Positions 54,038-62,722 of a stretch of DNA of 64,000 bases are shown here, piece after piece. Numbering within the stretch: position 1 is the first letter of the stretch; every line of letters begins with the position of its first letter. Made by a program: the position numbers and the translations under genes. Origin of the DNA: Pontibacillus sp. HMF3514 (GTDB taxonomy: Bacteria > Bacillota > Bacilli > Bacillales > BH030062); contig NZ_CP047393.1 of NCBI RefSeq assembly GCF_009858175.1, positions 310,001 through 374,000 on the forward strand, written 5' to 3'. Below the pieces are notes generated by a model that was given only the letters and a program-made list of their open reading frames with translations, did no database searches and had not been told where the DNA came from.

Positions 54038-55242
54038 TGAGTATCAAATCAGTTAAGTTAGGAGATGTTTGCTCAGTAAAAGGGGGCTATGCTTTTAAAA
54101 GTAGTGAGTTTGTAAATAATGGTGTACCTGTATTGAAAATTGCAAATATCACCAAAAATTTAATTCATTTTGATGAAAATTCTAGTTTTTTCGATGAAGC
54201 AGAAATTCATAAATACAGCGATTATATTGTAGAAGATGGGGATATCTTAATAGCTTTATCTGGAGCTACTACAGGGAAATACGGAATTTTTAATTATAAA
54301 GAAAAGGCTCTACTTAATCAGCGAGTAGGTAGAATTAGACCAATATCGAATTTAATTGTTCCAAAATATCTTTACTATTTCATGAGTAAACTTCAGGAAA
54401 AGATATTGTATAAAGCAGGGGGGGCAGCACAACCGAATATAAGCACTAACGAAATTGCGAAGTTGTCAATACCACTGCCACCTTTAGAGTCACAAAAGCA
54501 AATTGTGAATGTATTAGATTTGGCAAAAGAGTTAATCAACAAACGTAGAGACCAAATTTTAGCATTAGATGAGATGACACAATCATTGTTTTTAGAGATG
54601 TTTGGAGATCCCAAAATAAACCCTAAAAACTGGCCTGTTGGAACTATTGAGGATCTTTCTATAAAAACTCAATACGGAACAAGTAAAAAAGCAGATGAAC
54701 AAAACGGTAGTTATTCTATATTGAGAATGAATAATATTACTTATAATGGTGGTTGGGATTTCAGCAGTCTCAAATATATTGATTTAAATGACAAAGACAA
54801 AGAGAAGTTTTTAGTTAACAAAGGTGAGTTACTGTTTAATAGAACTAATAGCAAAGAGTTGGTTGGAAAAACAGCAGTTTATCGTGAAGATGAACCTATG
54901 GCTTTTGCAGGTTATTTAATTAAGTTGATCTGTAATGAGAAAGCTAATGAAGAGTTTATATCAGCATATCTCAATTCCAAGTATGGAAAAGTTGTTTTAA
55001 ATTCTATGGCAAAAAATATTGTCGGCATGGCCAATATAAATGCAAAAGAGTTGAAAAGCATTTCTATATATATTCCTCCGAAGGATTTGCAAGATGAATT
55101 TGCTGACATTAATTTGAAAATAATGAAAAAAAGAGAGCTATTATTAAAAGGATTAGATAAATTAGAAGAACAATATCTATCACTATTACAAAGCGCCTTC
55201 AAAGGAGAATTATTTGCTCAAGCAAAGGTTTCTAATCTATAA
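54037..55242 (+). CDS. hsdS: Type I restriction-modification specificity subunit HsdS
   Basis: 401 residues in the usual two-repeat layout: target recognition domain 1 (KLGDVCSVKGGYAFKSSEFV; GGAAQPNISTNEIAKLSIPL), coiled-coil spacer near 160-190 (ESQKQIVNVLDLAKELINKR), recognition domain 2 (GTIEDLSIKTQYGTSKKADE; NIVGMANINAKELKSISIYI) and a second coiled coil near the end. It decides the bipartite target sequence, which cannot be read from the protein. Its start overlaps the hsdM stop; hsdR follows 16 bases later. Confidence 0.95.
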   Translation: MSIKSVKLGDVCSVKGGYAFKSSEFVNNGVPVLKIANITKNLIHFDENSSFFDEAEIHKYSDYIVEDGDILIALSGATTGKYGIFNYKEKALLNQRVGRIRPISNLIVPKYLYYFMSKLQEKILYKAGGAAQPNISTNEIAKLSIPLPPLESQKQIVNVLDLAKELINKRRDQILALDEMTQSLFLEMFGDPKINPKNWPVGTIEDLSIKTQYGTSKKADEQNGSYSILRMNNITYNGGWDFSSLKYIDLNDKDKEKFLVNKGELLFNRTNSKELVGKTAVYREDEPMAFAGYLIKLICNEKANEEFISAYLNSKYGKVVLNSMAKNIVGMANINAKELKSISIYIPPKDLQDEFADINLKIMKKRELLLKGLDKLEEQYLSLLQSAFKGELFAQAKVSNL

Positions 55243-55258
55243 ATGAGGAGGTATATAT

Positions 55259-58200
55259 TTGACAACAAACTTTGGTTTTCTTAAAGAAAAAACTCAATAT
55301 CTTAGTTTTACTAATGCTTGCTCAGAAGCAGAAAAAGCATTAATTGTGAGTCCAGCGACGTGTGCAATATTAACACGTCGCGCTCTTGAGCTTGCTGTGA
55401 AGTGGCTTTACAGTTCTGACAGTGAATTAAAAGTTCCTTATCAAGAGAATTTATCGAGTTTGATTCACGATCCTAATTTTTTATCTATTATTGATGAAGA
55501 CTTACTACCTTTGTTAAAGTATATCGTTAAGCTAGGTAATGTTTCAGTCCATACCAATGCAAATATTGATCGTGATGAAGCAACTTTATCTCTACACAAC
55601 CTACACCAGTTTATTGCTTGGATTGATTACTGTTATTCGGATGAATATACAGCAAAAGAATTTGATGAGTCTTTATTACAACATGGGGAAGAGAAACGTG
55701 TTCGACCAAAAGAATTGCAAGATTTATATGATCAATTAAGCTCTAAAGATAAACGCTTAGAAGAAATGATGAAGGAAAACGAAGAGATCCGTAAGATAAA
55801 TACTAATAAGCGTGAATCAAATAAAAACCAATATGATTTCCAAGTCGATGAGATTACTGAATTTGAAACAAGACAGAAGTATATTGATCTTGATTTGAAG
55901 TTAGCAGGCTGGGAATTCGGTAAGAACGTTATGAGGGAATACGAGGTAACAGGAATGCCGAATGATCAAGGCGTTGGTTTTGTTGATTATGTATTGCTTG
56001 GGGAAAATGGTAAACCAATAGGTGTGGTAGAAGCTAAAAGAACGTCGAAAGATCCTGGTGCCGGTAAGCAACAAGCTAAACTTTACGCTGACTGCATTGA
56101 ACAAATGTATGGGCAACGTCCTGTTATTTTTTATACGAATGGCTTTGAGACTTATATTTGGCATCAACCATATCCACCACGGAGAGTATTTGGTTTCTAT
56201 AGTAACTCCGACTTAAAATTAGTAATTGATCGTCTCACAATGAAGCGTGAACTAAAAAATATTGAAATTAACGATGACATTACGAATCGTTATTATCAAA
56301 AGGAATCAATATTAGCAGTTTGTGACGCGTTAGAACAAAATCAGCGAAAGATGCTTTTAGTTATGGCAACAGGTAGCGGGAAAACAAGAACAGCAATTTC
56401 TATTGTGGATGTTCTTTCTCGACATAACTGGGTTAAGAACGTTTTGTTTCTAGCAGATCGTAAGACCCTTCTACTTCAGGCGAAGAAAAATTTTAATAAC
56501 CTTTTGCCAAGCTTATCGTTATGTAATCTCTTAGATAACAAAGAGAATCCCGATGAAAGTCGGATGGTCTTCTCAACTTATCCAACGATGATGAATGCCA
56601 TTGATGAGGTAAAACGGAAAGATGGCAAGAAGTTATTTACTATAGGTCATTTTGACTTAATTATTGTAGATGAGTCCCATAGAAGTATCTATAAAAAATA
56701 CCGTTCAATCTTTAATTACTTTGATGGCATGCTTCTAGGATTGACTGCAACTCCAAAGGATGAAATTGATAAAAATACGTATGATGTATTTAACCTTGAA
56801 AGTGGTGCGCCAACATATGCTTACGAGTTAGAGAAAGCTGTTGAAGATGAATATCTGGTGGATTACAGAACAATTGAAACAAAAATGAAATTCCTCGAAG
56901 AAGGTATTCGTTATGATGATTTATCAGATGAAGAGAAAGAATTATATGAAGAAACGTTTGAGGATGAAGTAGGAGAGGATATTGATAGCGGAGCCTTAAA
57001 TGAGTGGTTATTTAATGCTGACACTATTGATACCGTTCTTAAAAATTTAATGGAAAAGGGAATTCATGTTGAAGGTGGAGACAAACTTGGCAAAACTATT
57101 GTCTTTGCTAAAAATCATCAACATGCGCTGAAGATAGTTGAAAGATTTGATGCACTATTCCCTGAATATGGTGGGGAATTTGCCAAAGTCATCGACTATA
57201 GTGTGAACTATTACCAATCATTAATTGAAGATTTTTCTACACAGGAAAAGATGCCACAGATAGCTGTGTCAGTTGATATGCTTGATACTGGTGTAGATAT
57301 TCCCGAAGTTGTAAACTTAGTGTTCTTTAAGAAAGTCCGCTCAAAATCAAAGTTCTGGCAAATGATTGGTCGAGGAACACGGTTATGCCCAGATCTGTTG
57401 GGTGTAGGACAGGATAAAACACACTTTCTAATTTTTGATTATTGCGGTAATTTTGAATTTTTTAGAGAGAACCCCAAAGGTATGGAAGCGAAAGCGACTG
57501 AAAGTTTGACGGAAAAGCTATTTAATTCAAAGCTTGAAATTATCAAAGAGCTTCAGGGGATGGAATATCAAACAGAAGATTATATATCACATCGTAACGA
57601 AATTATTAATGATGTCTTTGCAGATATTAATGCATTAGATGATGAAAATTTCCGGGTTCGCCAACATCTACAACATGTTCATAAATATAAAAATAAAGAT
57701 AACTTGAACTCTTTAACCGTAATGAACGTAAATGAAATAAAAGAACATATATCACCTATTATTGTTCCATTTAATGATGACGAATTTGCCAAACGCTTTG
57801 ACCTAGTATTGTACACAATTGAGTTAGCTAAATTACAAACAAAAAATGCTACTAAGCCTATTCGTAGCGTTGTTACAACTGCAGAAGCATTATCTAAGTT
57901 AGGAACAATTCCTCAAGTGGTTGAACAACAGCCTATTATAAATAAGGTTCTAACAGAAGAGTTTTGGGAGAGTGCCGACATCTTTGAACTTGAAAGTGTA
58001 CGTGAAGCATTGCGTGATCTTATCAAGTTTATTGAAAAAGAAAAGCAGAAAATGTACTTTACCAACTTCAAAGACCAAGTACTTGAAGTGAAAGAGAGCG
58101 GTCCAATCTTCCATGCGAACGATTTGCAAAATTATAAGAAAAAAGTTCACCATTATCTTCAGCAACACAGAGATCAGTTAGCGATTCATAAGTTAAGAAA

Positions 58201-58597
58201 TAACAAGCAGTTAACGGATCAAGATTTAAAGTCCTTAGAAGATATTCTTTGGAATGAATTGGGTACAAAAGAAGACTATAAAAAGGACTTTGGGGATACC
58301 CCTGTAACAAAACTTGTGAGGCAAGTAGTTGGATTAGACCCACAAGCTGCCAATGATGCATTTTCCGAGTTTTTATCTACTGAAAATCTCAATATTCAAC
58401 AAAGTAGATTTGTTAAGCTTATTGTGGACTATGTTGTAAGAAATGGGGTAATGGATAAAAAAGTTTTACAACAGGATCCGTTTAAGTCAGTAGGAAGCAT
58501 AGTTGAATTGTTTAAAGATAATATGGATGATGCCCATAGGATTATTGGGATTATCGATGAGATAAATAGAAATTCTGAAGAGATTTCTGGAGCATGA
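55259..58597 (+). CDS. hsdR: Type I restriction endonuclease subunit HsdR
   Basis: 1112 residues. An N-terminal DUF4145-like domain (residues 15-125, NACSEAEKALIVSPATCAIL) precedes the nuclease domain with Asp243 and GVVEAK (Glu258-x-Lys260), a PD-(D/E)xK site. The SF2 motor has Walker A MATGSGKTRT (369-378), LIIVDESHRSIYKKY and GLTATPKDEIDKNT, and the helicase C-terminal half has MIGRGTRLCPD. A helical EcoEI_R_C-like end follows. The start is TTG with GAGGAGGT upstream. It completes an intact hsdM-S-R operon. DUF4145 at the N-terminus is a known variant. Confidence 0.95.
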   Translation: MTTNFGFLKEKTQYLSFTNACSEAEKALIVSPATCAILTRRALELAVKWLYSSDSELKVPYQENLSSLIHDPNFLSIIDEDLLPLLKYIVKLGNVSVHTNANIDRDEATLSLHNLHQFIAWIDYCYSDEYTAKEFDESLLQHGEEKRVRPKELQDLYDQLSSKDKRLEEMMKENEEIRKINTNKRESNKNQYDFQVDEITEFETRQKYIDLDLKLAGWEFGKNVMREYEVTGMPNDQGVGFVDYVLLGENGKPIGVVEAKRTSKDPGAGKQQAKLYADCIEQMYGQRPVIFYTNGFETYIWHQPYPPRRVFGFYSNSDLKLVIDRLTMKRELKNIEINDDITNRYYQKESILAVCDALEQNQRKMLLVMATGSGKTRTAISIVDVLSRHNWVKNVLFLADRKTLLLQAKKNFNNLLPSLSLCNLLDNKENPDESRMVFSTYPTMMNAIDEVKRKDGKKLFTIGHFDLIIVDESHRSIYKKYRSIFNYFDGMLLGLTATPKDEIDKNTYDVFNLESGAPTYAYELEKAVEDEYLVDYRTIETKMKFLEEGIRYDDLSDEEKELYEETFEDEVGEDIDSGALNEWLFNADTIDTVLKNLMEKGIHVEGGDKLGKTIVFAKNHQHALKIVERFDALFPEYGGEFAKVIDYSVNYYQSLIEDFSTQEKMPQIAVSVDMLDTGVDIPEVVNLVFFKKVRSKSKFWQMIGRGTRLCPDLLGVGQDKTHFLIFDYCGNFEFFRENPKGMEAKATESLTEKLFNSKLEIIKELQGMEYQTEDYISHRNEIINDVFADINALDDENFRVRQHLQHVHKYKNKDNLNSLTVMNVNEIKEHISPIIVPFNDDEFAKRFDLVLYTIELAKLQTKNATKPIRSVVTTAEALSKLGTIPQVVEQQPIINKVLTEEFWESADIFELESVREALRDLIKFIEKEKQKMYFTNFKDQVLEVKESGPIFHANDLQNYKKKVHHYLQQHRDQLAIHKLRNNKQLTDQDLKSLEDILWNELGTKEDYKKDFGDTPVTKLVRQVVGLDPQAANDAFSEFLSTENLNIQQSRFVKLIVDYVVRNGVMDKKVLQQDPFKSVGSIVELFKDNMDDAHRIIGIIDEINRNSEEISGA

Positions 58598-58621
58598 ATT
58601 ATATTTGGCACTAGTTCAATT

Positions 58622-58657
58622 GAAGGCACTTAATATTATTTTAGGTGCCTTTAATTT
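58622..58657 (+). terminator. Terminator after hsdR
   Basis: AAGGCAC and GTGCCTT form a 7-bp stem followed by TAATTTT. Confidence 0.7.
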
Positions 58658-58948
58658 TACCAATGGTGACTAACCACAAACCTTGGGCTCTATCTCTAGT
58701 AATTCGAATTCTACAGAAAGAATAATACTTTCCAACATTTAAAATCATATTAGAGAATTATGGGCATTGGTAATACTAGCGGATAATTAGTAATAATATT
58801 CTTCATTCATAAGAATACAATAAATTTCGAAGTTTTGTGGAAGTGTGCTTACTGATTTAATTAGGAATTACATAATAGAACTAAAATAAGTAGATATTGT
58901 AACTAAGACAAATGAAAGCTTCATAAAGTAGAACTAAGTTTATAAGAG

Positions 58949-58981
58949 ATGACTCCGACATTTAGCCGGAGTCATTTTTTA
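58949..58981 (+). terminator. Strong terminator without an obvious upstream gene
   Basis: ATGACTCCG and CGGAGTCAT form a perfect 9-bp stem followed by TTTTTT. Between the hsdR terminator and this one (58658-58948) I see no open frame of note, so it may end a small RNA or be a relic. Confidence 0.7.
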
Positions 58982-59112
58982 ATGTAGTAATCAAATTTCT
59001 CATATAAAAAATCATAAATTGGGAAGGAAGTCGTGATGGTTTGTCGAATTTTGGAATAAAGGAAACGTTAATTTTGTCATTGAGTTAAGAGAATAACTAG
59101 GTGGTGATAAGG

Positions 59113-61578
59113 TTGAGTAAAGAAGGTAAGACGAAAGGTTTATTCCCTTTTAAGCCAGGTTTATGTACTAAAAGTGCACACATTAATTATAGTCAATTCC
59201 CACGTTCTTCTGAATTTGAAACTAAATATTTTGAAGATACAAAAGAAATTGCCCAGAAGGACTTAGAAAACATAGAAGCTAAAAAAAATACAGATTACCA
59301 AGCAGGAATCACAATATCTACTAATAGAGCTCTTAGAACAAAAGATAGGGAAGTGAAAAAACCAATTTTAGAGGAGCAAACAAAAAAGCCTTATTTTGGT
59401 AGGCTGGATATTTTGAATGAAGAAGGGGATAAAGAAACTGTATATATAGGAAGAAATGGTATGGCAGATGATAATGATATTCGAGTGTACCATATTCTTT
59501 CAGCTTTTGGAGCTATATACAATCAATCAAAAATTGGTGATTTAAGCCATGATAAATTAGGGGAAGTCACTGTAAATTTAAAAAGACAAATAGAAAGTGA
59601 AAATGGTGAGTTTATAAATTTCCATGACTTAAAGTGGGATGAGGAAAAAGGTTATTTTGATCCTGTATTAGAAAAAAGGCTGAATGATAATGCAAAAGAA
59701 AAGTTGTCAGAAATTTGGGAGACAATACAAGCCGAGCAAGATTTAGTTATGAGGAAGAATATATCAGTACCGATATTCATTCAAGGATCTGCCGGGAGTG
59801 GAAAAACAGTCATAGCACTCCACCGAATTTCTTATTTACTATACGAGCATAAAAATATAAATCCAGATAAGATATTAATAATGGCCCCTAATAACATGTA
59901 CTTAAACTACATTAAAGATATATCTCCGGATATCAATAAGGTAAACCAATCAACTTTTGAAGAATATTGCATAAACAGGTTGCCTTTTAAGAAAAATAAA
60001 TTCAATATGAAAGATTATTTCCATTATTTTAAGCAAAATATGGAGGATGATTCTGAATATCTATCTATAAAGGAAAAAGGTAGCATTGAATATAAAAATA
60101 AGCTTAATGATTTCTTAGAAACAAGTGATTTCCTTGAAAAGTATCTACCAAAAGAAGGTATAAACATTGAGTTTGATGATGTGAATTTTACTTTTACTTT
60201 AGAGAGAATTCATAAATTAGCAAAGGATTATATAGAAAACTCCTCTTTTAAAGTAGCTAAAGAACGAGTATTAAAAACTATTAAACAGGAATCTAAATCA
60301 AAACAAGGAAAAAAAGACTGGGGATTTGACGACAGAGGATACGAAAGGTTAATTGATAAAGAAATTTTGAAATTGGATAAGTCGTGGAAAATCCCAAGTG
60401 TATTTGAAATATATTTTGATTTTTGCACAAACATAGAAGTAATGAAGGCGATTATGGTAGAGGAAAAAGCTGAACTTATTGTTGAGAATAACAAAATCAA
60501 TAAATCAAAAAAATTAGTAACGTATGACGATTTACCTGCTTTACTGTTTATTCAACAAAAATATTTTGAGGGAATTGGTATTCTACATAAAAGGAAGAAT
60601 CAAAGTCAACCTACTCAGGAAGGCTATGATTATGTTTTAGTAGATGAGATTCAAGATTATAGTCCTTTCCATATTTTTATGATTCAGCAAGTAGTTAAAA
60701 ATTCTAGAATGACACTACTCGGAGACTTGGGACAAGGCATATTTTCTCCAAGAGGAATAGATAATTGGGATACAGCATTTGCTTCATTACAAGGTGATGC
60801 CAAGGATGAATATGAATATATTGAATTAAGCACAATATATCGCTCAACACTAGAGATTGTAAATTATGCGAATCAAATATTAAAACCATATAGTCAAGAT
60901 AGATATACACTATCCAATCCAATTGGTCGTGAAGGTCCTAAACCAAGACACCACAAATTTAATTCGATGAATAACCAATTAGATCAAATAATAAGTTTAT
61001 GTAATGACCTAGATGAGCAATCTTTTGAGAGCATAGCTATCATCACAAAAGATTGGGAAGAGGCGTTTGCCCTCTACAGTGGACTAAAACACAAAATCAA
61101 AAATGTAGAGTTAGTTGGTGAATCTTCCAAAGAGATAACTGGAGGTATTATTATTAGTCCAGTATATCTTACAAAAGGTTTTGAGTATGATTCAGTAATT
61201 ATTGCAAATGCTTCAAGGGACGTGTATGAAGACTCATATTATTCACGAAAACTATTATACGTAGCAGTAACAAGAGCACTACATCAAGTACATGTACTAT
61301 ATAGAAATGAACTAACTTTACCTTTAATGGAAATTCAACAGCCTTCAAAGGCAAAAAACATTAGAGAAGAATTAAAGAATAATCAAAAGATAAAAGATGA
61401 AATTGATCAAAGTTTGGAAACTAATAAGAAGAGCCTAATAACAAAAGTAGAAAGCGAATTGAATACTATTTTTAATAATCAAGCAGAAGAAATATATGAG
61501 TTGAAAAAGAAAGTGGCTAGGCTTGAGCAAGAGGTTGAGTACTATAAAAAGAAGTACTTAAAAAATAAAAAAGGTTAA
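59113..61578 (+). CDS. HelD/UvrD-like superfamily 1 helicase
   Basis: 821 residues. N-terminal part resembles HelD: coiled-coil start, YFGRLDILNEEGDKETVYIG, then a motor with IFIQGSAGSGKTVIALHRIS (Walker A), YVLVDEIQDYSPFHIFMIQQ (Walker B), LLGDLGQGIFSP, and YVAVTRALHQVHVLY (motif VI). It ends in a long coiled coil (YELKKKVARLEQEVEYYKKK). HelD recycles stalled RNA polymerase; others of this type work in DNA repair or defence. TTG at 59113 is chosen because AGGTGGTG lies upstream; the GTG at 59101 lies within that site. It is alone between R-M genes and the next defence pair. Confidence 0.87.
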   Translation: MSKEGKTKGLFPFKPGLCTKSAHINYSQFPRSSEFETKYFEDTKEIAQKDLENIEAKKNTDYQAGITISTNRALRTKDREVKKPILEEQTKKPYFGRLDILNEEGDKETVYIGRNGMADDNDIRVYHILSAFGAIYNQSKIGDLSHDKLGEVTVNLKRQIESENGEFINFHDLKWDEEKGYFDPVLEKRLNDNAKEKLSEIWETIQAEQDLVMRKNISVPIFIQGSAGSGKTVIALHRISYLLYEHKNINPDKILIMAPNNMYLNYIKDISPDINKVNQSTFEEYCINRLPFKKNKFNMKDYFHYFKQNMEDDSEYLSIKEKGSIEYKNKLNDFLETSDFLEKYLPKEGINIEFDDVNFTFTLERIHKLAKDYIENSSFKVAKERVLKTIKQESKSKQGKKDWGFDDRGYERLIDKEILKLDKSWKIPSVFEIYFDFCTNIEVMKAIMVEEKAELIVENNKINKSKKLVTYDDLPALLFIQQKYFEGIGILHKRKNQSQPTQEGYDYVLVDEIQDYSPFHIFMIQQVVKNSRMTLLGDLGQGIFSPRGIDNWDTAFASLQGDAKDEYEYIELSTIYRSTLEIVNYANQILKPYSQDRYTLSNPIGREGPKPRHHKFNSMNNQLDQIISLCNDLDEQSFESIAIITKDWEEAFALYSGLKHKIKNVELVGESSKEITGGIIISPVYLTKGFEYDSVIIANASRDVYEDSYYSRKLLYVAVTRALHQVHVLYRNELTLPLMEIQQPSKAKNIREELKNNQKIKDEIDQSLETNKKSLITKVESELNTIFNNQAEEIYELKKKVARLEQEVEYYKKKYLKNKKG

Positions 61579-61693
61579 TTTCTATCTATTCTCTTATTCA
61601 ACCAATTAAACATTACTTATTTTTCCAAATTAACCTATAAACTTTTATATATGTCTTAATAGAAATAATATACTTGTTGAGAGGATTTTATCT

Positions 61694-62722
61694 ATGCCAT
61701 ATACGATCAAGTCTTCTGAGAAACTTAGACCGGCTGGTGCTGAATATGAGACGAAGGCACTGTTATACTTGATGAACTTTAGGGTTGATAGTTCTGAAGT
61801 CTATTATTATGTTGTGGACTTTTTTAACGATTTAACAGGAATGAATAGAACTGGCAGAAAAATGTGGGACATTCAATCTAAAGGGGCAAAGAATTCTTCA
61901 CCTAAAGCACTAGGAAAAGAACTAGTTACTTTATTTAAAAATCATACAAGTGATTTTGAATTCGATTGTTTTGTATTATTTTTAGGAGGGGTGTCAACTA
62001 CTGTCAGGACCGATCAAAGTAAAAATATTTTTGATATCAAAAATATTACACCAAGCGCATATAAAAAAATGAAACAAGGATTATTAGAAGAGTGCTATGA
62101 TAAAAGTTATATAGATAATAAAAACATTAACGATAAAGAGCTAGATGAATTTTTGTGTAAAGTTCAATTTGTTGTTGATGATAAAAAGCCCCATGAATAT
62201 GTAAAATCTATTATTAAGACCCATACAAAGTTAATTCCTAATGAAGAAATATTAAATACTATTTTTAATGAGATTAGAGATAAACAAGCAAGTAAAAAAT
62301 ATGCCAGTGTCGTGGAGAGTATTACCATTGAAACAACTCATGAAGCGTTAAACCATTTTCGGCATCTGACTACTGGAGAGATTAGATTATTAACTATTTC
62401 TCGAATTATTAACAGAAATCTTTTTGATAAAGGAGTTCCTTTATCCTTTTATATTATTTTAAATAGTGTACCAGATGAAAGGAAAAAAGATGTGATCCTA
62501 GAAAGCCAATTGGCATTGTCTAAAGCTTTGTTTAATAAAAATAATGCAGATAGTTTTTGGAGCTTATTTGAAAATATTTATTCAACAATAGTTCATAATC
62601 CTGATGATAATGTAAATATGCTTTATGAAAAGTTAAATCATGATAAAGTCGATCAGTGTTACGATTTTGAGGTTATTTCATTAAAGTATTTTATTTCTTT
62701 AATTAAGGACGGTATTGAATAA
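61694..62722 (+). CDS. Putative nuclease-like partner of an SMC ATPase (DUF4297/Cap4-like, tentative)
   Basis: 342 residues, soluble. The N-terminus RPAGAEYETKALLYLMNF, then RKMWDIQSKG followed by a conserved-looking lysine-rich helix, resembles the Cap4/DUF4297 double-strand DNA nuclease domain, in which the acid and Q-x-K form the site. The rest is helical with no clear motif. The stop codon overlaps the start of the ATPase gene (TAATG). Nuclease-plus-SMC pairs are the core of Lamassu and other ABC three-component defence systems; the resemblance is by eye only and the domain could be different. Confidence 0.5.
   Translation: MPYTIKSSEKLRPAGAEYETKALLYLMNFRVDSSEVYYYVVDFFNDLTGMNRTGRKMWDIQSKGAKNSSPKALGKELVTLFKNHTSDFEFDCFVLFLGGVSTTVRTDQSKNIFDIKNITPSAYKKMKQGLLEECYDKSYIDNKNINDKELDEFLCKVQFVVDDKKPHEYVKSIIKTHTKLIPNEEILNTIFNEIRDKQASKKYASVVESITIETTHEALNHFRHLTTGEIRLLTISRIINRNLFDKGVPLSFYIILNSVPDERKKDVILESQLALSKALFNKNNADSFWSLFENIYSTIVHNPDDNVNMLYEKLNHDKVDQCYDFEVISLKYFISLIKDGIE

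Noticed and set aside
47916-58597. BREX or DISARM system
   Set aside because: No PglZ, BrxC-like ATPase, DrmB or phospholipase-D-type gene is seen; the parts fit type I restriction-modification plus a Z1 module.
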